A DNA stretch of 64,000 nt from JABFXX01 sp964419605 (GTDB lineage Bacteria; Myxococcota_A; Polyangia; Haliangiales; Haliangiaceae), in assembly GCA_964419605.1 (NCBI GenBank), contig CAYQQM010000001.1, positions 1 to 64,000 on the forward strand. Reading direction: 5' to 3'. Positions 43,474-51,505 of this stretch are shown in pieces; the stretch's first letter is position 1, and each line of letters begins with the position of its first letter. Under the pieces are notes generated by a model, which was not told the origin of the DNA, did not search any database, and saw only the letters and a program-made list of their open reading frames with translations. The translations under genes were made by a program, and so were the position numbers.

Positions 43474-43863
43474 TCACGGAAGGCCGCAGGCGATCCATTC
43501 GCCGAGTTGCTCGCGCTCGCGTTGCGTTGGATACGGCGAGGCTGGCGGCATTCCCCGGTTGGTTGCAGCCGGGCCAGCTGCAGTGGTTTCGTCGACGTGA
43601 CTCGAGACTGCCTTGATGCCAAATAGCGTGTCGAGGTCGTGGAACGAAGGGGCGCCATGACGCGCTGCACCGGAGCGCTGACTGCTATGACAATCTGTGC
43701 AGTACTCTTCCATAAATGGCTTGGCAAAGTTTTCGTAGGTCAATGAAGAGCCTTGCGGACAAACCGACTCGGTCGGCGGGCCGAATACGCTGTCGCGCTG
43801 GCAATGTGCCGAGATGCCCACCAGCACAATCGCGATGGTCCTGTGAAGCGTCTGGCGTTTCAT
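43474..43863 (-). CDS. Mono-haem c-type cytochrome-like lipoprotein, paralogue of 16905
   Basis: The ATG at 43863 overlaps the upstream stop as ATGA, giving 129 residues; ATG 43878 is also in frame. A signal peptide ends with ISAHC. The haem-c site is CTDCH (EYCTDCH), followed by RHGAPSFHDLDTL, GMPPAS and a QLGEWIAC tail. The same elements occur in the lipoprotein at 16905-17348, so the two are paralogues. It is the last intact gene of a three-gene minus-strand operon and probably acts as a membrane-tethered electron carrier. Confidence 0.76.
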   Translation of the reverse strand: MKRQTLHRTIAIVLVGISAHCQRDSVFGPPTESVCPQGSSLTYENFAKPFMEEYCTDCHSSQRSGAARHGAPSFHDLDTLFGIKAVSSHVDETTAAGPAATNRGMPPASPYPTQREREQLGEWIACGLP

Positions 43864-44315
43864 TTCCAGTCGGTCCATTGCATGTTGCCGTGGAGGCTAA
43901 TGGTAACGGCTACGTCCATTGGACTGGAGTCTTTGCTGCGAATCACAAGCCTCCAGTCGGCGAATTCCGCCGGCGTAAACGTGTAGTCAACAGTCATCAC
44001 GTCGAACTCTTCGCGGATCGTCTGGTCGCCAGCGTGGGGCGCGGCACTGTACGTAGCAAACGCATGAACGTCACTAGTGGCCTTGCCGTGTAGGTTCCAG
44101 TCGAGTTTGGCCACGGCAGCTGCAAGCGAGATCTGAGCCGCGTCTCCATTCCCTCCGGTCAGCGTCGCCTCGGCGAGCTCTCCGGCAAGAAGCTGCTTGG
44201 TATGCACCACGACTTGACGGGGTATCGCGTCGGCCAAGTCGGCATCCGGCGAGGTAGCATGGCTATGACATGCTTCGAGAAGTGCGAATAGAAGTAGGAT
44301 CAATAGGGACTTCAT
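43860..44315 (-). CDS. Hypothetical lipoprotein of a cytochrome operon
   Basis: The 151-residue product has signal MKSLLILLLFALLEAC with a clear lipobox. A short Asp/Ala spacer with His (HSHATSPDAD) precedes a beta-rich domain containing LDWNLHGKATSDVHAFATYS and YTFTPAEFADWRLVIRSKD, ending in SLHGNMQWTDW. No family is recognised. ATGA overlaps on both sides place it in a coupled operon with the His-rich protein upstream and the haem-c lipoprotein downstream, suggesting a shared envelope redox or metal role. Confidence 0.68.
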   Translation of the reverse strand: MKSLLILLLFALLEACHSHATSPDADLADAIPRQVVVHTKQLLAGELAEATLTGGNGDAAQISLAAAVAKLDWNLHGKATSDVHAFATYSAAPHAGDQTIREEFDVMTVDYTFTPAEFADWRLVIRSKDSSPMDVAVTISLHGNMQWTDWK

Positions 44316-44650
44316 GGCTCTGCTTTCTTGCTAATGGGCTTGAATCGCGCCCCGATAGTCACCTCGGAACAGGGGGCATCGTAGTCCGCGGCAACCAGCG
44401 CGAGCGAAGCGACGACCGCAGATCCGTGATGGTGAGCGTGTCCCGCCAGCAGTGCGCTCGGTTCTGAGGAGTGCTCGCTTGCCTCGGCATGGACGCGGCA
44501 GGGCGAAACGTCGTTCGCCCATGCCGTACCTTGGACAGCGACCATCGCGACGCACCCAACCCAATGCCCGTGGCCTGCCGGAATCATGGTTCTGGCTAGC
44601 GCGTTTTTGAGGCGAGGTCGACGAAAATGAATTGTTGCCATCTGGCGCAT
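44312..44650 (-). CDS. Exported His-containing hypothetical protein
   Basis: With ATG 44650 the protein has 112 residues; other Met starts at 44641 and 44728 are possible. A basic N-terminus leads to a hydrophobic segment near 25-42 ending in AWA, a likely signal peptidase site. The mature part has HAEASEHSSEPSALLAGHAHHHG, a His cluster that could bind copper or another metal, and two Cys. It is the first gene of the coupled operon containing the cytochrome-like lipoprotein. No family is recognised. Confidence 0.6.
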   Translation of the reverse strand: MRQMATIHFRRPRLKNALARTMIPAGHGHWVGCVAMVAVQGTAWANDVSPCRVHAEASEHSSEPSALLAGHAHHHGSAVVASLALVAADYDAPCSEVTIGARFKPISKKAEP

Positions 44651-44797
44651 TTTTTCGCACCCCACTCGGGGAGCGCAGGGCCGGTTCAAGGGGCCAGAAA
44701 GGCTGTTTGGAATTCTACTTGCCATCAACGCCTGAATCGTCGCTGCGGTTCACGCGAAGGTGCTGCTTCTAGCTCTAGCAGTCGCCGCCGCGGCTGT

Positions 44798-45367
44798 TCA
44801 AGCTCCGGCGGTGCCGAGCAGTGCGAGATCGACGAGCTCGCGCCAGACCGCCGCCGGCTGCGGCGCGCCTCCGTGCGAGACCACCGCGTATTCGCCGAGC
44901 AGTGCGAGGTACATGAGATGGCTGCGTCGCGCGGCGCGTGTCCGATCGACGCCGGCCGCGACGAGCATCGCGCGGACGTAGTCGACGCGCCGATCATCGA
45001 CGCGCTCAAGCGCTTTTCGCACCGTTCGATCGCGCGCACCCCACGCGCGGATCGCCTGTTCGATCCGCGCGGCGTCCGGGTGGGACACGGCCATCGTCAT
45101 GAGGTGGTTGAGCCGCCCGTGCGGAGCTTCCTCGTAGCGGTCGAGCTCCTCGATCACGCGCAACGTGGCGACCCGTTCCCACTCGGCAAGCAGCGCGTTG
45201 AGGAGCGCACCGCGGTCCGCGAAGTGCCAGTAGAAGCTTCCCTTCGTCACGCCCAGCTCTTCGGCGAGCGGCTCGACCTTCACCCCATCCACACCCTGGC
45301 GCGCAAGCACGCGGAAGGCCGCGCCGACCCAATCTTCGGCGGACTTCGCAGTCGGACGGCGGCTCAT
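44798..45367 (-). CDS. TetR-family transcriptional repressor
   Basis: ATG 45367 gives 189 residues, the common TetR length; longer upstream frames are low-complexity. The HTH lies at about 10-50: WVGAAFRVLARQGVDGVKVEPLAEELGVTKGSFYWHFADRGALLNALL. The C-terminal ligand domain is helical with several Arg and His. It is oriented away from DUF4336 and upstream of the operon at 44312-44650 on the same strand, so either neighbour could be its target. Confidence 0.9.
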   Translation of the reverse strand: MSRRPTAKSAEDWVGAAFRVLARQGVDGVKVEPLAEELGVTKGSFYWHFADRGALLNALLAEWERVATLRVIEELDRYEEAPHGRLNHLMTMAVSHPDAARIEQAIRAWGARDRTVRKALERVDDRRVDYVRAMLVAAGVDRTRAARRSHLMYLALLGEYAVVSHGGAPQPAAVWRELVDLALLGTAGA

Positions 45368-45725
45368 TCCCTTTCCATACGCCAGCGTATAGACAAATTC
45401 CAGACCTAGCCCGCGTGACGCCCATGCGGCGGCGAGCGCAGTCGGCACTTCTCCCTCGGCGAGCGACCCCGACCGCGACCCGCCGTATCGGAAGCGACGA
45501 CGCATGGAGTGGGCCCTATTTCAACCCCAAGGAGAAATGGTTCCATCACCGATCGGGCCCGCGATCGCATGGACCAAACGGTCCGCGCAACAGCGGTGGT
45601 ACACGAACTCCACCCTCTGAGCCATAGTGTATTGTATTGACCTGACTGTGCTGTCGGAACGTTGCTTCCGGACGGGCAAGTGTCACATCGCGCGACACGG
45701 GGCACAGTAGTGGTAGGCTCACGGC
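45368..45725. other. Intergenic region between TetR and DUF4336 genes
   Basis: This 358-bp divergent spacer contains a short plus-frame ORF (45504-45620) whose first residues match the DUF2271 lipoprotein over a 39-bp repeat, but no larger gene. It should hold promoters for both flanking genes; no convincing -35/-10 pair was identified. Confidence 0.5.
45516..45554. repeat. 39-bp repeat shared with 38493-38531, copy 2
   Basis: CTATTTCAACCCCAAGGAGAAATGG followed by TTCCATCACCGATC differs from copy 1 at about three positions. It lies in non-coding DNA upstream of the TetR gene, so it may be a gene fragment or a short mobile repeat. Confidence 0.75.
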
Positions 45726-46328
45726 GTGGAAGCCATCTGTGACGGCGTGTGGCAGGTTCGAGGGCCATCTCTCCGATTCACTGGTGGCGTTCGGGTACCG
45801 TCGCGTTCGACCGTAGTGCGGCTACATCATGGTGAATTGCTCGTGTATTCGCCGATTGCCGAGATGCCCGGAGTAGACGAGGTGGGTGCGGTGGCGCACA
45901 TTGTCGAGCCGAACCGGCTGCATCATCTGTTCATCGCCGCGGCGCGGAGTCGATGGCCCAATGCTGCGGTGCACCAGCGCGAGTTTTTAGTCGACGACCC
46001 TGCGATCGAAGCGGTCCATATCGACGGCGTGCCGAAGATCGACGAGGTCGTGTTGTTTCATCGTCCGACTGGCACGCTGGTCGTCGCCGACCTCGTGTTC
46101 AATATGGTGGCGGAGAATTGGATATCGCGCCTTGGGTTTTCGATCACCGGCGTTGGCGGCAATCGGGTGGCGCAAAGTCGCGAGTGGCGGTGGGCCTGCA
46201 AAAACAAAGCTGCAGCGCGCGCCGCGATTCAACGGGTGCTCGCCTGGCCGATCCAGCGCGTAGCGTTTTGCCATGGCGACTCGGTGATCATCGATTCAAC
46301 GGGTCTTGCTGCAGTCTTGCGGATCTGA
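45726..46328 (+). CDS. DUF4336 metallo-beta-lactamase-like protein
   Basis: The 200-residue cytoplasmic protein starts with GTG. It matches DUF4336: MEAICDGVWQVRGP opening, GGVRVPSRSTVVRLHHGELLVYSPI, and EPNRLHHLFIAAAR, a variant of the metal-binding region in the metallo-beta-lactamase fold, then FCHGDSVI near the end. The family is widespread in proteobacteria, cyanobacteria and plants with no established function. It is divergent from the TetR gene and could be its target. Confidence 0.82.
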   Translation: MEAICDGVWQVRGPSLRFTGGVRVPSRSTVVRLHHGELLVYSPIAEMPGVDEVGAVAHIVEPNRLHHLFIAAARSRWPNAAVHQREFLVDDPAIEAVHIDGVPKIDEVVLFHRPTGTLVVADLVFNMVAENWISRLGFSITGVGGNRVAQSREWRWACKNKAAARAAIQRVLAWPIQRVAFCHGDSVIIDSTGLAAVLRI

Positions 46329-46620
46329 CCATTCGGGCGACTCCAGCGGATGTTACAAGCTGCCCAAAACCTTTTTGGATAGGTTAGACGCATGTGATTT
46401 TGGATCTCGTGGAGTTTTTGCCCGAATCGCGGTCTTGATTGTGCCGCGAAGGTTCCACGGTATCAGGTACGTCGATCTATGGACGGCATCAAGTTGTCCG
46501 CCCACGACTTGCGGAACCTGCTGCGCGCTGCTCCAAAGTCGACCAAGTAGCGAGTCGATAATTCGACGGTTGGGTGCGGACTGGATGCAACGAAATGTCG
46601 ATTGCTTCAACTACCGGGGC
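46329..46620. other. Intergenic region before the protease gene
   Basis: About 290 bp without a supported gene. An open frame continues upstream of the protease start but has Cys/Arg-rich, shadow-like composition and no signal peptide. Confidence 0.5.
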
Positions 46621-48525
46621 ATGACCTCTAAAGTCGACCGTTACCTCATCAGTCATCAACCACCAACTCGGTCCCGGCCGCCGCTGTTATCGTCCCGATC
46701 CGGATGCCCGGCTATCGTCCCACTTGTTCTGCTCACGAGCTGCCTGCCCGCGCCGGATACAAGTGTCGTCGAAAATCATGTATATCGCGATGGCTCCGAC
46801 TGGGCAGCCGATTCAGGCTCCCACCCCCAGGTGGTTCGCCTTATCGGTCCCGGTGGCACTTGCACCGGCTGGTTATCATCGAGCAATACGATCACCACCA
46901 ACGCTCACTGTCTGCCGTCCACGGCACCGGGAGGCATGACCGGATGGATGGTCGATCCGACGATGACTAACTCGACTCCGATTCAATATGCGGCACTGTT
47001 GGCAATGGGCGCATCGACCGGAGGCGTCATTCATCCCGGCGGCGGTGGTTGCGTCAACGCGGGATCCGATTGCTGCTGGGGTGCCGATATGGCCGTATTG
47101 ACGTTTCCAAACGCGATGCCGCGGGGAATCATCCGACCGCTACGACTGATCGCGGCGCAATCAGACGAGCCCGAATGCAGCGGAGCTGATACCTGCATCA
47201 CGGTCATCGGCACCGGAATCGCGAATGCGAATGAATGCGACAATTCGAATGCAAGCGCCGCCGACCTAGATCCGTCGGCAACCCAGTTGTTTGTCGAATC
47301 GGGACTTGGAGACGGTCACTGCCCGGCGAACGGCGACATGCTGTACGGCGAGTACGATTTCGACGATTCGTCTACCTGCCGGGGTGACTCTGGGTCGCCG
47401 ATCTTGTGGAAAAACGGCGAGCTGATGGCTCAGAACCGCGGCAGAGGCGGTGACGGCGGCGATGATGTCGTCGGTCCAGTACTATGGACCGGTGGCCCCA
47501 ACACCGCGCGCGATTTCTACGTTCAGTTTGCCGCTGATCAGGACTCCGACGGCGTCCAGGCAGCGGACGACAACTGCGACCGAACCCCGAATCCAGCACA
47601 GGGAGACTTCAACGCCGATGGAGTTGGCGATGCATGCCAGGATAGCGATGGCGACGGGCTGAATGACGACGTCGAGTTGAGCGGCGGCACGAATCCGAGG
47701 TTGGCCGACACCGATGGCGATGGCCTCACCGATGGTGACGAGCGCAGACGCGGTACGAACCCCGTTGATTCTGATACGGACAGCGATGGCTTATCCGACG
47801 GCAGCGAAGTCTTGGTCCACGGCACCGACCCCTTCGATGCAGATACCGATGACGACGAGTTGCGAGACGGAATCGAAATCGGCCGAGAATTCTGGCTCAG
47901 CTCGCCGACCAACCCGGATACCGATGGCGATGGGCTCTTTGATGGGGTCGAAGTTTTCGTACATCACACGAGTCCCAGTGATCCGGATACCGATCGGGAT
48001 GGCCTCCGCGATCCCGAAGAGCTATCGCGATTCAGCACCAACCCGCTAGACCCCGACTCTGACGCTGATGGGCTGCGCGACGGGGGAGAACTCGACTTTG
48101 GTACCGATCCGCTCAACGCAGATAGCGACGGCGACGGGATCCTCGATGGCGACGAAGACGCCGACGGAGACCGCCTCGGGGATGGAACAGAGGTCCGCTA
48201 TGGCACGAATCCCCGCGACAAAGACAGCGACAACGACTCGATCGTCGATTCTCAAGACGTCAGCTGGATCGACGACTTGGTCCGCGCCCTCAAACCGACA
48301 GCGTTCGCCCCATCGATGGACGCGACGATGTTCACTGCGCGATTCGGCAAAGCCGAGCGGCGCATTCATAACGGCCACCTCGCAGCTGGACGTTTCGTCC
48401 TGGACGAAATCCGCGCCCACATCGATGGCTGCGGGACGATGGCCGACGGCGACGATTGGCTCGTCGATTGCGAGGCACAACGCGAGATCCGAGCAGCCGT
48501 TGATGTGGTCCAGTCGAATCTGTAA
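46621..48525 (+). CDS. Trypsin-like serine protease lipoprotein with thrombospondin type 3 repeats
   Basis: ATG 46621 gives 634 residues with a signal ending VLLTSC. The protease domain (about 60-300) has the complete triad: His in TTNAHC, Asp in GADMAVLTF and Ser in CRGDSGSP, with a CTGW start typical of chymotrypsin-fold enzymes. Residues about 305-545 are Asp-rich TSP3 repeats (DSDGDGLNDDVEL, DTDGDGLTDGDE and similar) that bind calcium and form a rigid stalk. A helical tail of about 85 residues ends the protein. It is probably a surface-anchored predatory or processing protease. Confidence 0.88.
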   Translation: MTSKVDRYLISHQPPTRSRPPLLSSRSGCPAIVPLVLLTSCLPAPDTSVVENHVYRDGSDWAADSGSHPQVVRLIGPGGTCTGWLSSSNTITTNAHCLPSTAPGGMTGWMVDPTMTNSTPIQYAALLAMGASTGGVIHPGGGGCVNAGSDCCWGADMAVLTFPNAMPRGIIRPLRLIAAQSDEPECSGADTCITVIGTGIANANECDNSNASAADLDPSATQLFVESGLGDGHCPANGDMLYGEYDFDDSSTCRGDSGSPILWKNGELMAQNRGRGGDGGDDVVGPVLWTGGPNTARDFYVQFAADQDSDGVQAADDNCDRTPNPAQGDFNADGVGDACQDSDGDGLNDDVELSGGTNPRLADTDGDGLTDGDERRRGTNPVDSDTDSDGLSDGSEVLVHGTDPFDADTDDDELRDGIEIGREFWLSSPTNPDTDGDGLFDGVEVFVHHTSPSDPDTDRDGLRDPEELSRFSTNPLDPDSDADGLRDGGELDFGTDPLNADSDGDGILDGDEDADGDRLGDGTEVRYGTNPRDKDSDNDSIVDSQDVSWIDDLVRALKPTAFAPSMDATMFTARFGKAERRIHNGHLAAGRFVLDEIRAHIDGCGTMADGDDWLVDCEAQREIRAAVDVVQSNL

Positions 48526-48617
48526 CGGCCCAGGCAATACCGGACTTGCCTTCCCGACCGCAGCATGCGCGGCGATTGCGACCAACAATCTCAGAACTAC
48601 TCCTACCTAGTGTCCGG

Positions 48618-48900
48618 CTATCTACGTGGATTAATGTACTTGCAAATATCTGATGTCGACGTGTTATCCGCTTCACCGACAATGCGCACACCATATGCCA
48701 GCGCGATGTTTGCGGGACTGAGCTGAGCCGCGCATTCTTTGCGCGAATTCGCGGGCAGTCCGACATGCGCACATCCGCCTCATCGGCGAGTCCGGTGGCG
48801 CCTCCATAGTAGTGCTTGACAGCGGCTGGAGCGTGCGGGACGCTGATGAGAATGGTCGAAGTTCTCGCTGCGGAACGCCGCCAACTCGTCGTTGAAACAT
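48618..48900 (-). pseudogene. Decayed small gene, copy 2
   Basis: Segments matching the copy at 43150-43438 are found here in different frames: TSTILISVPHAPAAVKHYY in one frame and AAQLSPANIALAYGVRIVGEADN in another, ending with TAG at 48618-48620. At least one frameshift separates them. The ATG used would be near 48900. It occupies the region upstream of the globin gene on the opposite strand. Confidence 0.6.
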
Positions 48901-48924
48901 CACCGAACGCGGAAGGAAGTTTTC

Positions 48925-49446
48925 ATGATCACTGAACCTGACAAACTCATTATCAAAGACACCTGGCGACTCGTCGTGCCCATTGCCGATACCGCGGCGG
49001 ATCTGTTCTACAAGCGGCTGTTCGAACTCCAGCCGTCGTACCAAAAGTTCTTCACCAACGATTTGAAAGAGCAGAAGCGCAAGCTCATTGCAATGCTCGC
49101 GTTTATCGTCAAGTCGCTCGATTGGCCGGAGTCTGCGTGGCGCGAAGATGTAGCGGACGAAGACGATCTGTTTCTCGTCGTGCTCGCTCTCGGCCGGCGC
49201 CACAGCGAACTCTACAAGATCCCTGATTCGAGCTACGACACGGTAGGCGAAGCGTTGCTATGGACTCTCGATTACGGCCTCGGAAAAAAGTTTGACGCTG
49301 CTGCGAAGGCCGCGTGGACCAAGGTATACACCCTCGTCGCCAACACGATGAAGATGGGCCGCCTCAGCGTGCAGGCGCGAAACGCGACCGACGGGGCCGT
49401 AGCACGTGTCGTCCGTCCGTCGGGGCAGAGAGCCCAGCCGTCGTGA
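48925..49446 (+). CDS. Single-domain globin
   Basis: ATG 48925 is preceded by GGAAGGAAG and gives 173 residues. The globin fold is evident: helix A ITEPDKLIIKDTWRLVVP, helix B-C FYKRLFELQPSYQKFF with the CD1 Phe, helix E with Gln near KEQKRKL, and helix F with the proximal His in LGRRHSELYKIPDSSY. A basic tail of about 30 residues follows helix H. Such globins bind O2, NO or CO. The stop overlaps the next gene as GTGA, so the globin is made together with a DUF4388 membrane protein. Confidence 0.9.
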   Translation: MITEPDKLIIKDTWRLVVPIADTAADLFYKRLFELQPSYQKFFTNDLKEQKRKLIAMLAFIVKSLDWPESAWREDVADEDDLFLVVLALGRRHSELYKIPDSSYDTVGEALLWTLDYGLGKKFDAAAKAAWTKVYTLVANTMKMGRLSVQARNATDGAVARVVRPSGQRAQPS

Positions 49447-51407
49447 GCGAGTCGCCCATCATTTCAGGAACCCTCCAAGACCTCGACTTGTCGGTGGTCA
49501 TGGACGTCACCTGTCTGGGTCGTCAAACGTTGAGGCTCGAGGTGACATCGGCATCGGGCGCGATGATCGGATTCGTCGTGCTCAAAGCCGGACGCATTAT
49601 CTCGGCCGAGGCTGGAGTTCATCGCGGGCCAGCAGCGCTTGCGGTGATCCTCAACGCCGAGGCCCACGCCCGATTCCGGGTCGTGCGCGACGCGACCGAC
49701 GCGAAGTCCGCTGCGGCATTCGCGATGGTGGGCGAACCGCTGGACTTGTCGCGGGCAACCTCGGAGCTGTTCGCAGAAGGGACTGAGCCCAAGATTCGCG
49801 TCATGGAGGGAAGCCTCGGTGACTTCGACGTCCCCACATTGCTGCAGACCATCGGCATGGGGCGAACGTTCGTCGAAGTCGACGTGCTGTCGGAGTCTGG
49901 ACAGCCCATTGGATCCGTGATTTTGAAGGCCGGCAAGATCATGGCCGCGCGCGCAGGCAGTTTTGAAGGACTGCAGGCAGTACGCGAGCTACTTGATAGC
50001 CCCAAGAATTTTCAGTTCGCAGTGTTTCGCATCGACGATCAGTTCTGCAAAGTCCTGCAAAACGCGGATCCTGTGGGTGGGCTTGGCCAGGTGCTCATGG
50101 ACGCGCAGCCTCGAGCCCACCGACCGACTCGCCCGCTCCACATCAACAGCGATGCGGAGGATCGCACGCCGATCATGTCCGGGTTGCTGTCCGACTTTGA
50201 TGTTCCGACTCTGTTGCAAACGCTTGGAGCGGGCCGTCAATATATTGGACTAGAAGTCCTGGACCACGGCTTCGTCGTCGGCACGATCATGATCAAGGCC
50301 GCCATGGTAATGACGGCGACAGCTGGCGACCTTACAGGCATGCCGGCCTTTCGCAAACTCGTGCGATCGCCGGCGAGTTGCGGTTTCAACGTGTATCGCA
50401 AGAACTCCGTCGTTCCCCAGAACGCACCCCTTGGGCCTATGCACGTGCTGCTAATGACTGCGATGGAACCGGAGGTAGGTAGGCGACCGAGCCGCAATCC
50501 GCCCGCCGACGATCGGGTTGCGGTCATGTCCGGTCACCTGACTGACTTTGGAGTTGCAACCCTTCTCGAGACGCTGACTCAAAACCGTCAGCACACCCTC
50601 GTTGAGTTTATTCGCAATAACCGAGTCTTTGGTTCGATTCACCTCAAGGCGGGAATGGTGTGTGCGGCCAGGGCCGGAGAACAAGTCGGCATACCGGCCT
50701 TCCACGCCCTAGTTGCAGCACCGCCTGACGGAGAGTTTTGCGTGTTCCGAACGCAAGCGGTCGACGTTTCGATGCCACTGGGGCCGCTCAGCGACCTATT
50801 GCGCGGCGACATTTGGGCGGCCAACACCACGGTTTCTTCGATTCCCGCTGAACCAGAGTCGCGTCCGGCTGCCGTCGCTACGGAGACTACGCGCGCCAAG
50901 CTCGCTCATGGGCCGTGGATTGGCGCAGCTATTTTCATTTCCGCGATCGCAGCAGCCCTTCTATGGGTATGGTGGCCCAAGGCACCCGTTGAAGCACCTG
51001 TGGTGGGCATGTCGGTGGAGCCGATCCAGCCCGCGGATCGGCCGTCGGTTCCTGTCGAGGAGCGAACACCGGCTGCGCCAGCACCGCCGCTGGCAACCCA
51101 ACCGCAGCCCACGCCGCCGGTGCCCCCCGTGACCGAAGCCCCGCCGGTGCAGCCCGCGCCGCAGCCCGCGCCGCCGGCGCTCGAGGCTACGCCAAATGCA
51201 AGCTCGCCCAGCCCCGAGCCCCTTCGTCGAATGAGCACACGCACCGCGCAGTCGATGTTGGCAAAGCTGGGCTACCCCGTGGGCCCCATCGACAACATCT
51301 TCGGTCCCAAAACCAGAGCTGCGTTAAGCGCATTTCAAACTGCGGAAGGATTGGACGCCACAGGTGCGCTAACCCCAGCAACCATCCGCGCATTGATGGC
51401 GAAGTAA
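49443..51407 (+). CDS. Four-DUF4388 membrane protein with C-terminal peptidoglycan-binding domain
   Basis: GTG 49443 overlaps the globin stop and gives 654 residues. Four DUF4388 modules lie at about 5-80, 120-195, 240-315 and 360-435, each opening with ISGTLQDLDLSVVMD, MEGSLGDFDVPTLLQ, MSGLLSDFDVPTLLQ or MSGHLTDFGVATLLE and containing a GxIxLKAGxIxxAxAG strand. A membrane helix (about 492-512) and a Pro-rich spacer follow. The PG_binding_1 module at about 595-652 (QSMLAKLGYPVGPIDNIFGPKTRAALSAFQ) ends the protein. DUF4388 is a myxobacterial and delta-lineage signalling domain. The protein would span the inner membrane and touch the cell wall. Confidence 0.85.
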   Translation: MSESPIISGTLQDLDLSVVMDVTCLGRQTLRLEVTSASGAMIGFVVLKAGRIISAEAGVHRGPAALAVILNAEAHARFRVVRDATDAKSAAAFAMVGEPLDLSRATSELFAEGTEPKIRVMEGSLGDFDVPTLLQTIGMGRTFVEVDVLSESGQPIGSVILKAGKIMAARAGSFEGLQAVRELLDSPKNFQFAVFRIDDQFCKVLQNADPVGGLGQVLMDAQPRAHRPTRPLHINSDAEDRTPIMSGLLSDFDVPTLLQTLGAGRQYIGLEVLDHGFVVGTIMIKAAMVMTATAGDLTGMPAFRKLVRSPASCGFNVYRKNSVVPQNAPLGPMHVLLMTAMEPEVGRRPSRNPPADDRVAVMSGHLTDFGVATLLETLTQNRQHTLVEFIRNNRVFGSIHLKAGMVCAARAGEQVGIPAFHALVAAPPDGEFCVFRTQAVDVSMPLGPLSDLLRGDIWAANTTVSSIPAEPESRPAAVATETTRAKLAHGPWIGAAIFISAIAAALLWVWWPKAPVEAPVVGMSVEPIQPADRPSVPVEERTPAAPAPPLATQPQPTPPVPPVTEAPPVQPAPQPAPPALEATPNASSPSPEPLRRMSTRTAQSMLAKLGYPVGPIDNIFGPKTRAALSAFQTAEGLDATGALTPATIRALMAK

Positions 51408-51505
51408 CGCCGAATCACGTTGCCGCGGCGCTGCCCAAATGGGGACAGCGTACAGCACTTCACCTTGATGGGCTGCAAGCGGTAGGATGCACCGGACGCG
51501 GAGGG

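Noticed and set aside
47530..48260. Repetitive DNA in the protease gene
   Set aside because: The repeats are TSP3 calcium-binding motifs at protein level and vary in sequence, so they are not a mobile or tandem DNA repeat.
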